Below, piece by piece: positions 30,234 to 38,134 of a stretch of DNA of 64,000 bases (position 1 is the stretch's first letter; the number at the start of each line of letters is the position of its first letter). Origin of the DNA: an uncultured Verrucomicrobiae bacterium. Lineage in GTDB: Bacteria > Verrucomicrobiota > Verrucomicrobiia > Limisphaerales > AAA164-E04. The position numbers were made by a program, and so were the translations under genes. A model generated the notes under the pieces. It ran no database searches and was not told the DNA's origin. It saw nothing but the letters and a program-made list of their open reading frames with translations. Where the stretch lies: the NCBI GenBank assembly GCA_943788245.1, contig CALSPN010000043.1, positions 1 to 64,000 on the forward strand. Direction: 5' to 3'.

Positions 30234-33200
30234 TCAGGTTCATCTGCCTGGACAAACTGCTTGCGCTGTGCCTGTTGATAATGGCTGAGTCTGCTGCTCA
30301 TTCAGGCAGCGCAGCAGACTGGAAGCACTTTACCATGTCGGATGGCCTGCAGAGCGCTGGGGTCGCAGGCGTCACGTTCAGTTCCAAAGAGAAGGTTTGG
30401 CTGAGATATCAGGATTCAAATACCATCAGCGAATTTGACGGCTATGACATCGCAAGTCTTCAGGTTCCGGACCTGACGGCCAGCAAAGTCTATGAAAGCC
30501 GCTCGGGACAGATTTGGGCCATTCATCCCACGGGCCTGCATCTCTGGTCCAAAAGCGAATGGCAGTCATTCAGTCTACCAGCAATCGCAGCTGCTTATCG
30601 GAAGGTGGTTCAGCGCTTGCGCAGTCCCGTTTCACTTATTCCTTTGCAAATCAATCAATGCCTGATTCTTGCAAATGATTCTTTGCATCTTTTCAATGCA
30701 AGCCCCTACTTCGTGAAGCAAGTCCATGATCTTAACTCAAGTGGGATGGCACCATTTTCTGAAGGCATGGAGTGTAAAAACGGAGACGTCCTTTTAGCTG
30801 GAACAGGCGGGATTATATGGTTTGGCGGCCCCGCAAAGGACATAGAACAAACAGCTCATCGCTCAGTGAACATGCCGGAGGAAATCCAGGAGTATCAACT
30901 GACTACCCCATTGGAAAATGCAAATGGGGTTTTTACCTTCATAGGCAAAAAAGAGGGCAAACCCAGAATTGCGGTTCGTTTAGAGGGAAATAAGTGGTCA
31001 TGGTCTCGAATCCCTCCAAAAATAAAACTGCAGACATATTGGCATGATGCAGGCGGCTTTGGATGGGGAACTTCTTTCAATGGTCTCTACACCATCGATA
31101 TAGAAAACGGTTCGGTCGAATTATCGAATGCCCTCGAGGCTGGTTTGATTTTTGATGTGATATCAGACGGGGCAGGTCATTTCTGGATTGCGACAAGCGA
31201 AGGTTTGTCTCGGCAATCACCCTCATACTGGCAACTTGCACATCCCGAGTTGGGTGAAGCAACGGTTTTTGATATTGCCAGAGATCGTAAAAATCATTTG
31301 TGGATGGTCACGGAGGATGCGCTGATGACTTTTGACGAAAAAGGCTCTCATACTATCAATTGGCCTGAATCTCTGGAACGCATATTCAAAGGAAACCAAA
31401 GCCTGTTCACCTTGCCTAATGGCTGGATTGGTGTTAACTCAGGAAATGGTCCCATTCTATTTTCTCCCGAGGCCAACTCGTTCCGTCAGATAAAATCTCC
31501 GGTCAAGAATGAAGAAGTGATCAAAATCCTGGGCAACCAGGTCAACGGCGATATTGTGGTGCAGGTTAGTTCTGCGCAAAGTGATTCACATGGAATTTTT
31601 TGGACTTTCAATGGTGAATATTTTGATGCACTGGAAATCGATTTCGCCCCTGATATCGAGGCATCTGAATATTTCTGGACCACTGAACTACCACCTGAAA
31701 TATGGTTCGGAGCAAAAGATGGTATTGCCTATGCTAATGGCAAACAGTGGGTTCAATTTGAGGCAGAGGAAGGTCTACGCACAGACGTCCCTCATTGCAT
31801 GCTTGAATTAAAGGACGGTCGACTGTGGCTTGGGGCAGGTTCCTACATTTATGAACTTCAAAGCAATCGATGGGTGCAAATCTATTTCGCAAGGGAAAAG
31901 ATCAATGATCTTCTTGAAGCAAGGGATGGAACAATCTGGGTAGCGTCCAACAATGGAGTACATCGCTACTTTCAGAAAACATGGTTGACTCACAACACAA
32001 TTGAAGGCCTTCCCAGCAACACGGTTTACATGCTGTATGAAGATGTGACAGGCAGTGTCTTTGCCGCAACAACTCGCGGTGTCTCACGCTATGTCCCGCA
32101 GTCAGACATGGAAGCTCCCATTACAAATATTGAAATCCCCAAAGAAAGCAGCCAAAAGGACATAAAGCGCGGAACAGTGGTGACATTCAACAGTATCGAC
32201 AAATGGGAACATACACCGAACGAGAGGCTTCTGTATTCCTACCGTCAGGACAATGAAGTCTGGCATCCATTTTCATATACAAACAATATCATTCTCGGAG
32301 ACTTGCCTGCAGGAGTTCACAAAATTGAAGTGCAGGCGATGGATCGAAATGGCAATATTGAGGTTCAACCACCTATTTTCCGCTTCAATTTCACCATCCC
32401 GTGGAATGAGGACCCTCGGCTGATGACCATGACATGGGCAGCAGCTATCATCACTTTGATACTCACAGGGTTCGCCATTAATCGACATCTGCAATTGAAG
32501 CGAAGCTATGCGGAGGTCGAAAAAATTGTTGATATCCGAACAAAGGAATTAGAACAAGCCAACAAAGAGCTCCTACAGGATCAAAAGATGAAGGCTCTTG
32601 GTACATTGGCCTCTGGTATTGCTCATGATTTCAATAGTATTCTTTCCATCATCAAAGGCTCCATACAAATCATCGAAGAGAATCCCAGCGATACTGATAA
32701 AGTACGAAAGCGTGTGGGACGAATGCATTCAGTCGTGGATCAGGGAGCTGGTATTGTTCAATCCATGCTTGGATATGTAAGGCGAAAAAATGAACCCTCT
32801 CATTTATATGATTTGAATAGCGTGGTTCTGGAGGCCATACGATTTTCGAAGGACCAGCAATCAACACAATCGATTGAGTACCAGGCAAACCCCAAGATAG
32901 GCGAACTGAAAATGGCTCCTGATCTTGTTAAACAAATCCTGATCAATTTAATTAATAATGCCGCCGATTCCATGGATCATGATGGCGTTGTGAGCATTCA
33001 TTTGAGTTTATTCAAGTCGTTCAAAGGTCACGTAGCCTTGAAGCCAAACAAAGCAGATAACTATGCTGTGCTGAGGATAATGGACAGCGGAGTTGGGATA
33101 TCAGAGGAAATTGTGGGTCGAATATTTGAACCATTTTATACAACAAAAGCCTTTTCATCGAGACGCGGCACCGGTCTTGGACTGTCGATGGTCTACGAAA

Positions 33201-33298
33201 TGGCCAAGGAAATGGGTACTGGACTCAGTGTTGATTCCAAACCTGGGCAAGGAAGTCAGTTTTTCGTCTATTTCCCGATGGAAAAGAGTTATCAGTAA
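30191..33298 (+). CDS. Large sensor histidine kinase with Reg_prop propeller and Y_Y_Y domain
   Basis: The 1035-residue protein has an N-terminal hydrophobic segment (about residues 20-40), a long periplasmic region with two-component-regulator propeller repeats (GHFWIATSEGLSRQ, DGRLWLGAG, DGTIWVASNNGVHRY, SVFAATTRGVSRY) to about residue 640, then a Y_Y_Y domain, one transmembrane helix (about 743-766), a coiled-coil linker and a kinase core. The phosphoacceptor H812 is in GIAHDFNS, the N box is LINLINNAADS, and the G boxes are DSGVGI and GTGLGL. Unlike many Bacteroidetes relatives it has no receiver or DNA-binding domain fused. The start at 30191 overlaps phnY by 43 bp; a start at 30281 is possible. 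Its ligand is not evident; polysaccharide or phosphonate sensing are guesses. Confidence 0.88.
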   Translation: MHDHRQNFLYALGIIRFICLDKLLALCLLIMAESAAHSGSAADWKHFTMSDGLQSAGVAGVTFSSKEKVWLRYQDSNTISEFDGYDIASLQVPDLTASKVYESRSGQIWAIHPTGLHLWSKSEWQSFSLPAIAAAYRKVVQRLRSPVSLIPLQINQCLILANDSLHLFNASPYFVKQVHDLNSSGMAPFSEGMECKNGDVLLAGTGGIIWFGGPAKDIEQTAHRSVNMPEEIQEYQLTTPLENANGVFTFIGKKEGKPRIAVRLEGNKWSWSRIPPKIKLQTYWHDAGGFGWGTSFNGLYTIDIENGSVELSNALEAGLIFDVISDGAGHFWIATSEGLSRQSPSYWQLAHPELGEATVFDIARDRKNHLWMVTEDALMTFDEKGSHTINWPESLERIFKGNQSLFTLPNGWIGVNSGNGPILFSPEANSFRQIKSPVKNEEVIKILGNQVNGDIVVQVSSAQSDSHGIFWTFNGEYFDALEIDFAPDIEASEYFWTTELPPEIWFGAKDGIAYANGKQWVQFEAEEGLRTDVPHCMLELKDGRLWLGAGSYIYELQSNRWVQIYFAREKINDLLEARDGTIWVASNNGVHRYFQKTWLTHNTIEGLPSNTVYMLYEDVTGSVFAATTRGVSRYVPQSDMEAPITNIEIPKESSQKDIKRGTVVTFNSIDKWEHTPNERLLYSYRQDNEVWHPFSYTNNIILGDLPAGVHKIEVQAMDRNGNIEVQPPIFRFNFTIPWNEDPRLMTMTWAAAIITLILTGFAINRHLQLKRSYAEVEKIVDIRTKELEQANKELLQDQKMKALGTLASGIAHDFNSILSIIKGSIQIIEENPSDTDKVRKRVGRMHSVVDQGAGIVQSMLGYVRRKNEPSHLYDLNSVVLEAIRFSKDQQSTQSIEYQANPKIGELKMAPDLVKQILINLINNAADSMDHDGVVSIHLSLFKSFKGHVALKPNKADNYAVLRIMDSGVGISEEIVGRIFEPFYTTKAFSSRRGTGLGLSMVYEMAKEMGTGLSVDSKPGQGSQFFVYFPMEKSYQ

Positions 33299-33327
33299 CC
33301 TGAGAGCATCCGAACAATCTCCTACGT

Positions 33328-34710
33328 TTACTTATCCGATGGAGCAGATTTACGGAAAAAGTAGATACAGCTGCTAATCAAACAAAAAGTCCCCAAAAAG
33401 GTCATGAACCAGGTAAAAGCCTTGAAAAAACCAAGTCTGGACATATCTCCCTGAGCAAGATCTTTGTAGAGTTGAATACCAACAGAGCCTGTGTAACCAA
33501 TAGCATCAGCTACATAGATGGCAAACACGGCGGTTCCTACAACTTTCGTGGAGGCCATCATTCGATCGAAAAGAAGTGAACCATAGGGCACATAGGCGAG
33601 GTATGATCCAAAGCCCGTTAAAGTCAGCCACCAAAAACCGGATATAACTCCCCAATCGAACAGGAGGGTACTTCCGCCGAGAAGCAATACGCCTGCGGTC
33701 ATGACGACGAAAGCGCCAACGAGACCAGCGCGGTTATGCTTGATAGTGTTCAAGAGCGCCATGGTGACTATGACACCAAAAGCAACCAGGGTTTCAGTGC
33801 GGCTGATGATTGTTTGGTTATCATTGTATGGATAGCCAAGGCCATCGAGAATCTCAACCATGTAATTGTCTCGAAAATCCCTGTAGGCAGTCAGGAAGAA
33901 ATAGGCAATCATCAACAAAGCCAGACCCGGTAGAAAATGTTTCACGAAAGAAATACGTTTCTTCCCGTCCATGGGTTGCCGCGCGGTTCTGGCAGCGGTG
34001 TCCTGCACGCTGGGCGGTGGCAGCTGGTTGAGCATCCATACAGATAAAAAGAAAAGGGGCAAGAAATGAGCCCCAACCACTGCCGGCATCCATGCCTCAC
34101 TGACTTCTCCCAATCCCTGGGCAATCATGGGACCAAGCAAGGGAAACCAGTTCCAGGCATCGGCAACTCCTCCACTCATCATGGCTCTTCCGAAATCCTT
34201 GACAATCCCACTTGATACAATGAAGGAACAACTCAAACCTGCGAGAAGAATTTCAGATGTCCGCCTTCCTTCAAGATACCAGACTACCAGGCCCCAGACC
34301 ATCCCGAGAGGCAGCCCATTGAGGAAAATAGCTGCAAACCGCCAATCATCTGGAGCCAAACCAAATAAAACTAATGAGAGTTGTGCACCCAGAATCAACC
34401 ACAATAAAGCTTTGGCTCGCTGGGCTGGCTGTATCTCTGAACAGACTTTGATTCCTACATATTTACTCAGGGCGTAGCCAAGTATTTGACTGATTACAAG
34501 AGCAGTTTTCAGTGTGACTTCAGTCTCAAAAAACATGAGCCCTTCAAATTTGGCCGCAGTGAATGGCTTTCGAAAGGCGTACATGCAAAAGTAGGTACTG
34601 AAGGCAGCCGTGATCGCAAACAGGATAAAAATGAACTCTGGCGCCTTCGCCAGCCACTTCGAAAATCTGCCAATACGGATGGAGTCAAGGGTGGGCGTGG
34701 GAGTTTCCAT
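33328..34710 (-). CDS. DUF5690 major-facilitator-like transporter
   Basis: The 460-residue membrane protein has about 12 hydrophobic segments. Its N-terminal core (FCMYAFRKPFTAAKFEG, VISQILGYALSKYVGIKVCSEI) is the recognisable DUF5690 pattern seen in Bacteroidetes, Planctomycetes and Verrucomicrobia. DUF5690 is an MFS-related group without an assigned substrate. The middle segment GLPLGMVWGLVVWYLEGRR resembles the MFS hinge. It converges on the sensor kinase with 29 bp between. I cannot name a substrate from context. Confidence 0.85.
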   Translation of the reverse strand: METPTPTLDSIRIGRFSKWLAKAPEFIFILFAITAAFSTYFCMYAFRKPFTAAKFEGLMFFETEVTLKTALVISQILGYALSKYVGIKVCSEIQPAQRAKALLWLILGAQLSLVLFGLAPDDWRFAAIFLNGLPLGMVWGLVVWYLEGRRTSEILLAGLSCSFIVSSGIVKDFGRAMMSGGVADAWNWFPLLGPMIAQGLGEVSEAWMPAVVGAHFLPLFFLSVWMLNQLPPPSVQDTAARTARQPMDGKKRISFVKHFLPGLALLMIAYFFLTAYRDFRDNYMVEILDGLGYPYNDNQTIISRTETLVAFGVIVTMALLNTIKHNRAGLVGAFVVMTAGVLLLGGSTLLFDWGVISGFWWLTLTGFGSYLAYVPYGSLLFDRMMASTKVVGTAVFAIYVADAIGYTGSVGIQLYKDLAQGDMSRLGFFKAFTWFMTFLGTFCLISSCIYFFRKSAPSDK

Positions 34711-35213
34711 ATGGATTAATTTTGTATCAGAACGAGCACATTAGTTCGAATCCAACGGAATATTGAGGAAAGGCATCAAAGCGAACACAAGATTCCAGCG
34801 GGATTGCACGCGCTTAGTGCACGCCAAATTAAGCATCTTTGCAAGACCAATAAGGGCAAATTGGAGATATCTGTTTCATTGAAAGATTGGATGAGAAATT
34901 TTGTTCGATTGTTGAAAATGGACGGATTTAATATCCATTGTGATTTAGTCGAAAGTGATTGAATCGCAATAAATCCCCGTCGTTTAGGAAAATTAAAAAT
35001 TATCTGGAAGCTATCCAACTAATTTTAAGAGTCAATATTACAGAGTAATCAAGAGACCCGCGGATGACAGAAAGGGCTGATAAGAAGGGCTGAATGATCT
35101 AGAATTTTGCAAATTAGTTTTGTTGCTTTTTAAACTCAGAAGAAATCACCTTCAGATTTTTTTTCAACATCAATCACTTTACTATTGCAAAGGTCTTATC
35201 AGGCTCTATTTAT
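34711..35213. other. 503-bp divergent intergenic region
   Basis: The DUF5690 gene and rpoZ are divergent across this AT-rich stretch, so it should carry promoters in both directions. I see no clear sigma-70 consensus and no conserved RNA. There is a direct repeat of TGCACGC within 34805-34825 and a near-repeat AGAA(A)GGGCTGA around 35068-35092. The open frame at 34776-35018 on the minus strand does not look protein-coding. Confidence 0.5.
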
Positions 35214-35471
35214 ATGGGCTGTTTTAACTCTAAAAAGAAGAGCAAATTGAATAGCGAACTAGTCACAGAAGCATTGGACAAGGTAACCAACCCAAACATC
35301 TTGGTGAACCTTGTATCACGTCGCGTCCGACAATTGAGCATTGGAGGAGGAAACATGAGTCGCCCATTTATTGAGACGGAACAACCACTTGGTGCCGCGG
35401 ACACCGCTCTCGAAGAAATTGTTCAAGAGAAAATCCATTTTGAAAAAATAAAGGAAGAAGATTTAAGTTAG
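35214..35471 (+). CDS. rpoZ: RNA polymerase omega subunit
   Basis: Omega promotes assembly of the beta' subunit. The 85-residue protein carries the omega fold: LVTEALDKVTNPNILVNLVSRRVRQL, then a short Gly-rich turn, then PLGAADTALEEIVQEKI, which matches the conserved 'A..A..EI..GK' helix. The N-terminal MGCFNSKKKSK differs from common omegas, where an acidic or hydrophobic start is usual, but no better start exists downstream. smpB follows, with a 108-bp gap before its start. Confidence 0.82.
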   Translation: MGCFNSKKKSKLNSELVTEALDKVTNPNILVNLVSRRVRQLSIGGGNMSRPFIETEQPLGAADTALEEIVQEKIHFEKIKEEDLS

Positions 35472-35579
35472 GACTCTTCCCTAACATTCCTCTGAATACT
35501 CAAAGGAAAATCCATTTGAACCATGCCGGAAGCTAACCTTCCGGCTTTTTCGTCCACAATCCGCCTTTCCCTATTCAAG

Positions 35580-36035
35580 ATGTCCGATATCGTAAGCAAC
35601 TCTAAAGCGAAAAGAGATTACCACATCCTTGAGCTATTCGAGGCAGGCATCGCGCTACGTGGCACGGAGGTAAAGTCCTTGAGAGCGGGAAGAGCACAGA
35701 TCAGGGATGCATTTGCCAGAGTCGAGAATATGGAGGTTTGGCTTTATCACGCTCACATCGAAGAATATTCTTTTGGGAACTGGGTAAATCACGAACCCAA
35801 AGCCAAACGCAAACTTCTACTCAACAAGTCAGAGATCCGAAAAATATTTGGATTGGCAGCGATCAAGGGACATGCAGTATTTCCTCTTTCGCTGTATTGG
35901 AAAAATGGAAAAGTCAAAGTGAAGTTAGCCATCGGAAAAGGCAAAGTGCAACATGACAAGCGTGAAGACCTCAAACGACGCGACTCTGACAAGGAACTCA
36001 AAAGGGCAATGATGCACCGATTCAAGGGAAAATAA
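35580..36035 (+). CDS. smpB: SsrA-binding protein SmpB
   Basis: SmpB delivers tmRNA to stalled ribosomes. The sequence shows KRDYHILELFEAGIALRGTEVKSLRAGRAQIRDAFA, the conserved OB-fold core, then HEPKAKRKLLLNKSEIRKIFG and the C-terminal KGKVQHDKREDLKRRDSDKELKRAM, a basic tail that becomes helical in the ribosome. Start at 35580 (MSDIVSNSK) gives the usual length of about 151 residues; an in-frame ATG at 35523 would add 19 residues that look unrelated. The ssrA gene was not seen in the window. A strong terminator follows at 36121-36155. Confidence 0.96.
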   Translation: MSDIVSNSKAKRDYHILELFEAGIALRGTEVKSLRAGRAQIRDAFARVENMEVWLYHAHIEEYSFGNWVNHEPKAKRKLLLNKSEIRKIFGLAAIKGHAVFPLSLYWKNGKVKVKLAIGKGKVQHDKREDLKRRDSDKELKRAMMHRFKGK

Positions 36036-36120
36036 GCTACTTGACTACTTGTTTACTCTTTGAAGGCCTTTGGAGAAAGACATTTACAACTGGAATACTT
36101 GAGACTAACCGGCATTAAAG

Positions 36121-36155
36121 AAAATCGGCGAAGCTTTTGAAGCTTCGCCGATTTT
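36121..36155. terminator. Bidirectional intrinsic terminator, smpB/rpmB
   Basis: A perfect 16-bp stem AAAATCGGCGAAGCTT and its complement enclose a TTG loop. The stem starts with A-run and ends with T-run, so it terminates in both directions. It lies exactly between the convergent smpB and rpmB genes and should end both transcripts. Confidence 0.93.
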
Positions 36156-36177
36156 CGTAAAGTGGGGTTGTGAGGGC

Positions 36178-36432
36178 TTATGCAGATTTTTTCCAAGTGC
36201 GTTTGGGAGCCTTGGTTATCATACCCTTTTTGATGGCTTTGGCGGTGACGCGCATGTATTTCACCTCGCCATCAACGATCACCTTGACGCGCTGAAGATT
36301 AGGCATAAAGCGGCGTTTGGTGATACCAGTAACGTGAGTACCGATGCCGCCTTTTTTCTTGGCTTTACCACTGCGCCAAATGTGACTTCCCTTAATGGGC
36401 CTTTTACCTGTAACCTGACAAATCCTGGACAT
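36178..36432 (-). CDS. rpmB: 50S ribosomal protein L28
   Basis: L28 is a small ribosomal protein of 84 residues. MSRICQVTGKRPIKGSH is the standard N-terminus, and the basic middle (TKRRFMPNLQRV) and the C-terminal VTAKAIKKG are conserved. The first zinc-ribbon Cys pair of some L28 proteins is reduced to one Cys here (C5). It is transcribed alone, opposite smpB, with the shared terminator 22 bp beyond its stop. Confidence 0.97.
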   Translation of the reverse strand: MSRICQVTGKRPIKGSHIWRSGKAKKKGGIGTHVTGITKRRFMPNLQRVKVIVDGEVKYMRVTAKAIKKGMITKAPKRTWKKSA

Positions 36433-36680
36433 AGAGCCGTGCTTAAATAATTGTTCCGAAAAACAAGAAATGTGAAACTACCCATAACGTAAATATGAAT
36501 CAAGGTTTAAACGCCAGAAAACGAACATTTTTGAATTCCGCAGAAACTCCAACGCGCCAAGTCGATCCATACTCTGTAATCAAGAATTCAAAGTGCCGGA
36601 AAAGACCGACGAGAAGCCTCAAGAACCCAGTTGCCAAATGACAGCTTCCTCCTTTATGGTGTTGTTCTCTAATAGATACC

Positions 36681-37130
36681 ATGAAATTGATCTCAAACCA
36701 GAACAGTAAAAATACTCTGTTGGCACTTGCCGCCCTGTTGTTGACTCCCTGCATATTGATCGCTCATCCGGGTAACGGAGACATCCACACCTTTTCCGAT
36801 GGTATTCAGCATTTCTTCTCAGGGGTGGATCATCTTCTATTTTCAGCGCTTGCAGGCCTCCTGATAATTTCGAGACAAAAATTTTGGAGTGTTCCATCTG
36901 TCAGTGCTGCAGTTGCAATCCCTTTGATACTCACGGGAGCGCACCAACTCTTGTTGTTAAATGAAAATGCTCTATGGACAGCTTCACTGGGTTTGATATT
37001 CGCTTCCTTGTCTTTACTCGTTTTAAGTGCTCTGGTTACTCAGGGTCACATTTTGCAAAAAAGTCGAAATCAAATAATGAGAGTCGGATTTGGTTGTGCC
37101 CTTCTTGCTCTGGCATTGATCCAGCTTTGA
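36681..37130 (+). CDS. HupE/UreJ-like metal transporter-type membrane protein
   Basis: The 149-residue protein has an N-terminal signal or anchor (NTLLALAALLLTPCILIAHPG) and three or four membrane helices. The family motif is visible as HPGNGDIHTF...GIQHFFSGVDHLLF, with H44, D50 and H51 placed like the metal-binding HP-x-x-GxDHLL block of HupE/UreJ nickel or cobalt transporters. It is shorter than the usual 200 residues, so the later helices are compressed. No hydrogenase or urease gene is nearby, so its cargo is not indicated. Confidence 0.78.
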   Translation: MKLISNQNSKNTLLALAALLLTPCILIAHPGNGDIHTFSDGIQHFFSGVDHLLFSALAGLLIISRQKFWSVPSVSAAVAIPLILTGAHQLLLLNENALWTASLGLIFASLSLLVLSALVTQGHILQKSRNQIMRVGFGCALLALALIQL

Positions 37131-37187
37131 TCTAATCGTTATCACCAAGGATGGCTGCTCCCATCCCCATGTAATTATTTATTCGCC

Positions 37188-38021
37188 GTGAGGGAAGATG
37201 ATCCAATCTTCGTCAAACCAAAACCCACTTTGAGGGAATGGTGTCGCCTCATTATATTTGAAGCCGACACTCCTTTGGGAAAAGGGTTTGATGTCACACT
37301 GATTGTATTCATTCTGCTGAGTGTTGCCTCTGTCATGATGGCAAGCGTCGAATCGCTGATGGATCGATTCGGGTCATTTCTCATTTGGCTTGAATGGACT
37401 TTTACGATCGCTTTTACCATTGAATACCTCCTTCGAGTTTGGACAGTCAAACAGCCTTTATTTTACATCAGGAGTTTTTATGGAATCGTCGATTTGGCTG
37501 CCCTCCTGCCGACATACCTTAGTTTATTTGTGGTTGATGCGGAATATTTGATCGTGATTCGAATGCTCCGAGTGATGAGGGTATTTCGTATTCTAAAACT
37601 CATTCAATACCTGGAAGGCTCTAGTATGATCATGAAAGCCTTGAGGGCGAGTGGGCCCAAAATTACCGTTTTCGTAATGGCCGTGGTCGTCCTGGTCGTG
37701 ATCATAGGATCCTTGATGTATGTCATTGAAGGTCACAAACACGGATTTTCAAGCATTCCTATGAGCATTTACTGGGCTGTAGTGACCCTGACCACAGTTG
37801 GTTACGGTGATATTGCTCCAGTGACCCCTCTAGGAAAAATACTGGCTTCCATGGTGATGATCATGGGTTACGCCATCATTGCGGTGCCAACGGGTATTGT
37901 CACCGCCGAACTTACCCGAGCAGACAGATCAACCACAACCCTCAGTTGCCGCAATTGCTCAGCAGAGGCGCATCCTGATGGAGCAAAATTCTGCTATCAA
38001 TGCGGGCATGATTTAAACTGA
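37188..38021 (+). CDS. Voltage-gated-type potassium channel with C-terminal zinc ribbon
   Basis: The 277-residue ion transporter has six membrane segments. S4 carries spaced arginines (R125, R128, R131, R134) and the selectivity filter TTVGYGD spans residues 202-208, marking K+ selectivity. The pore helix IYWAVVTLTTVGYGD and the S6 VPTGIVTAEL are typical of Kv-like prokaryotic channels. After S6 a short tail has four cysteines (C254, C257, C269, C272), forming a zinc ribbon. The start is GTG at 37188; no better ATG precedes the first helix. It probably sits in the inner membrane and sets potential or K+ flux. Confidence 0.92.
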   Translation: MREDDPIFVKPKPTLREWCRLIIFEADTPLGKGFDVTLIVFILLSVASVMMASVESLMDRFGSFLIWLEWTFTIAFTIEYLLRVWTVKQPLFYIRSFYGIVDLAALLPTYLSLFVVDAEYLIVIRMLRVMRVFRILKLIQYLEGSSMIMKALRASGPKITVFVMAVVVLVVIIGSLMYVIEGHKHGFSSIPMSIYWAVVTLTTVGYGDIAPVTPLGKILASMVMIMGYAIIAVPTGIVTAELTRADRSTTTLSCRNCSAEAHPDGAKFCYQCGHDLN

Positions 38022-38134
38022 AACCACCCTTTTGCACCCAACAGTAAAAATGCAAACACAACACAGACCGAGAGGGAGAAGGAATTGAAAATTGAGTTTG
38101 GATAAGCCATATTGACTTCAACAAATAAAACATA

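Noticed and set aside
34776-35018. 80-codon minus-strand frame upstream of rpoZ
   Set aside because: It lies in an AT-rich promoter region, lacks any domain-like pattern and is most likely a chance frame.
36121-36155. Long palindrome as a possible origin or attachment site
   Set aside because: The position between convergent stops and the A/T-flanked perfect stem are exactly those of a bidirectional terminator.
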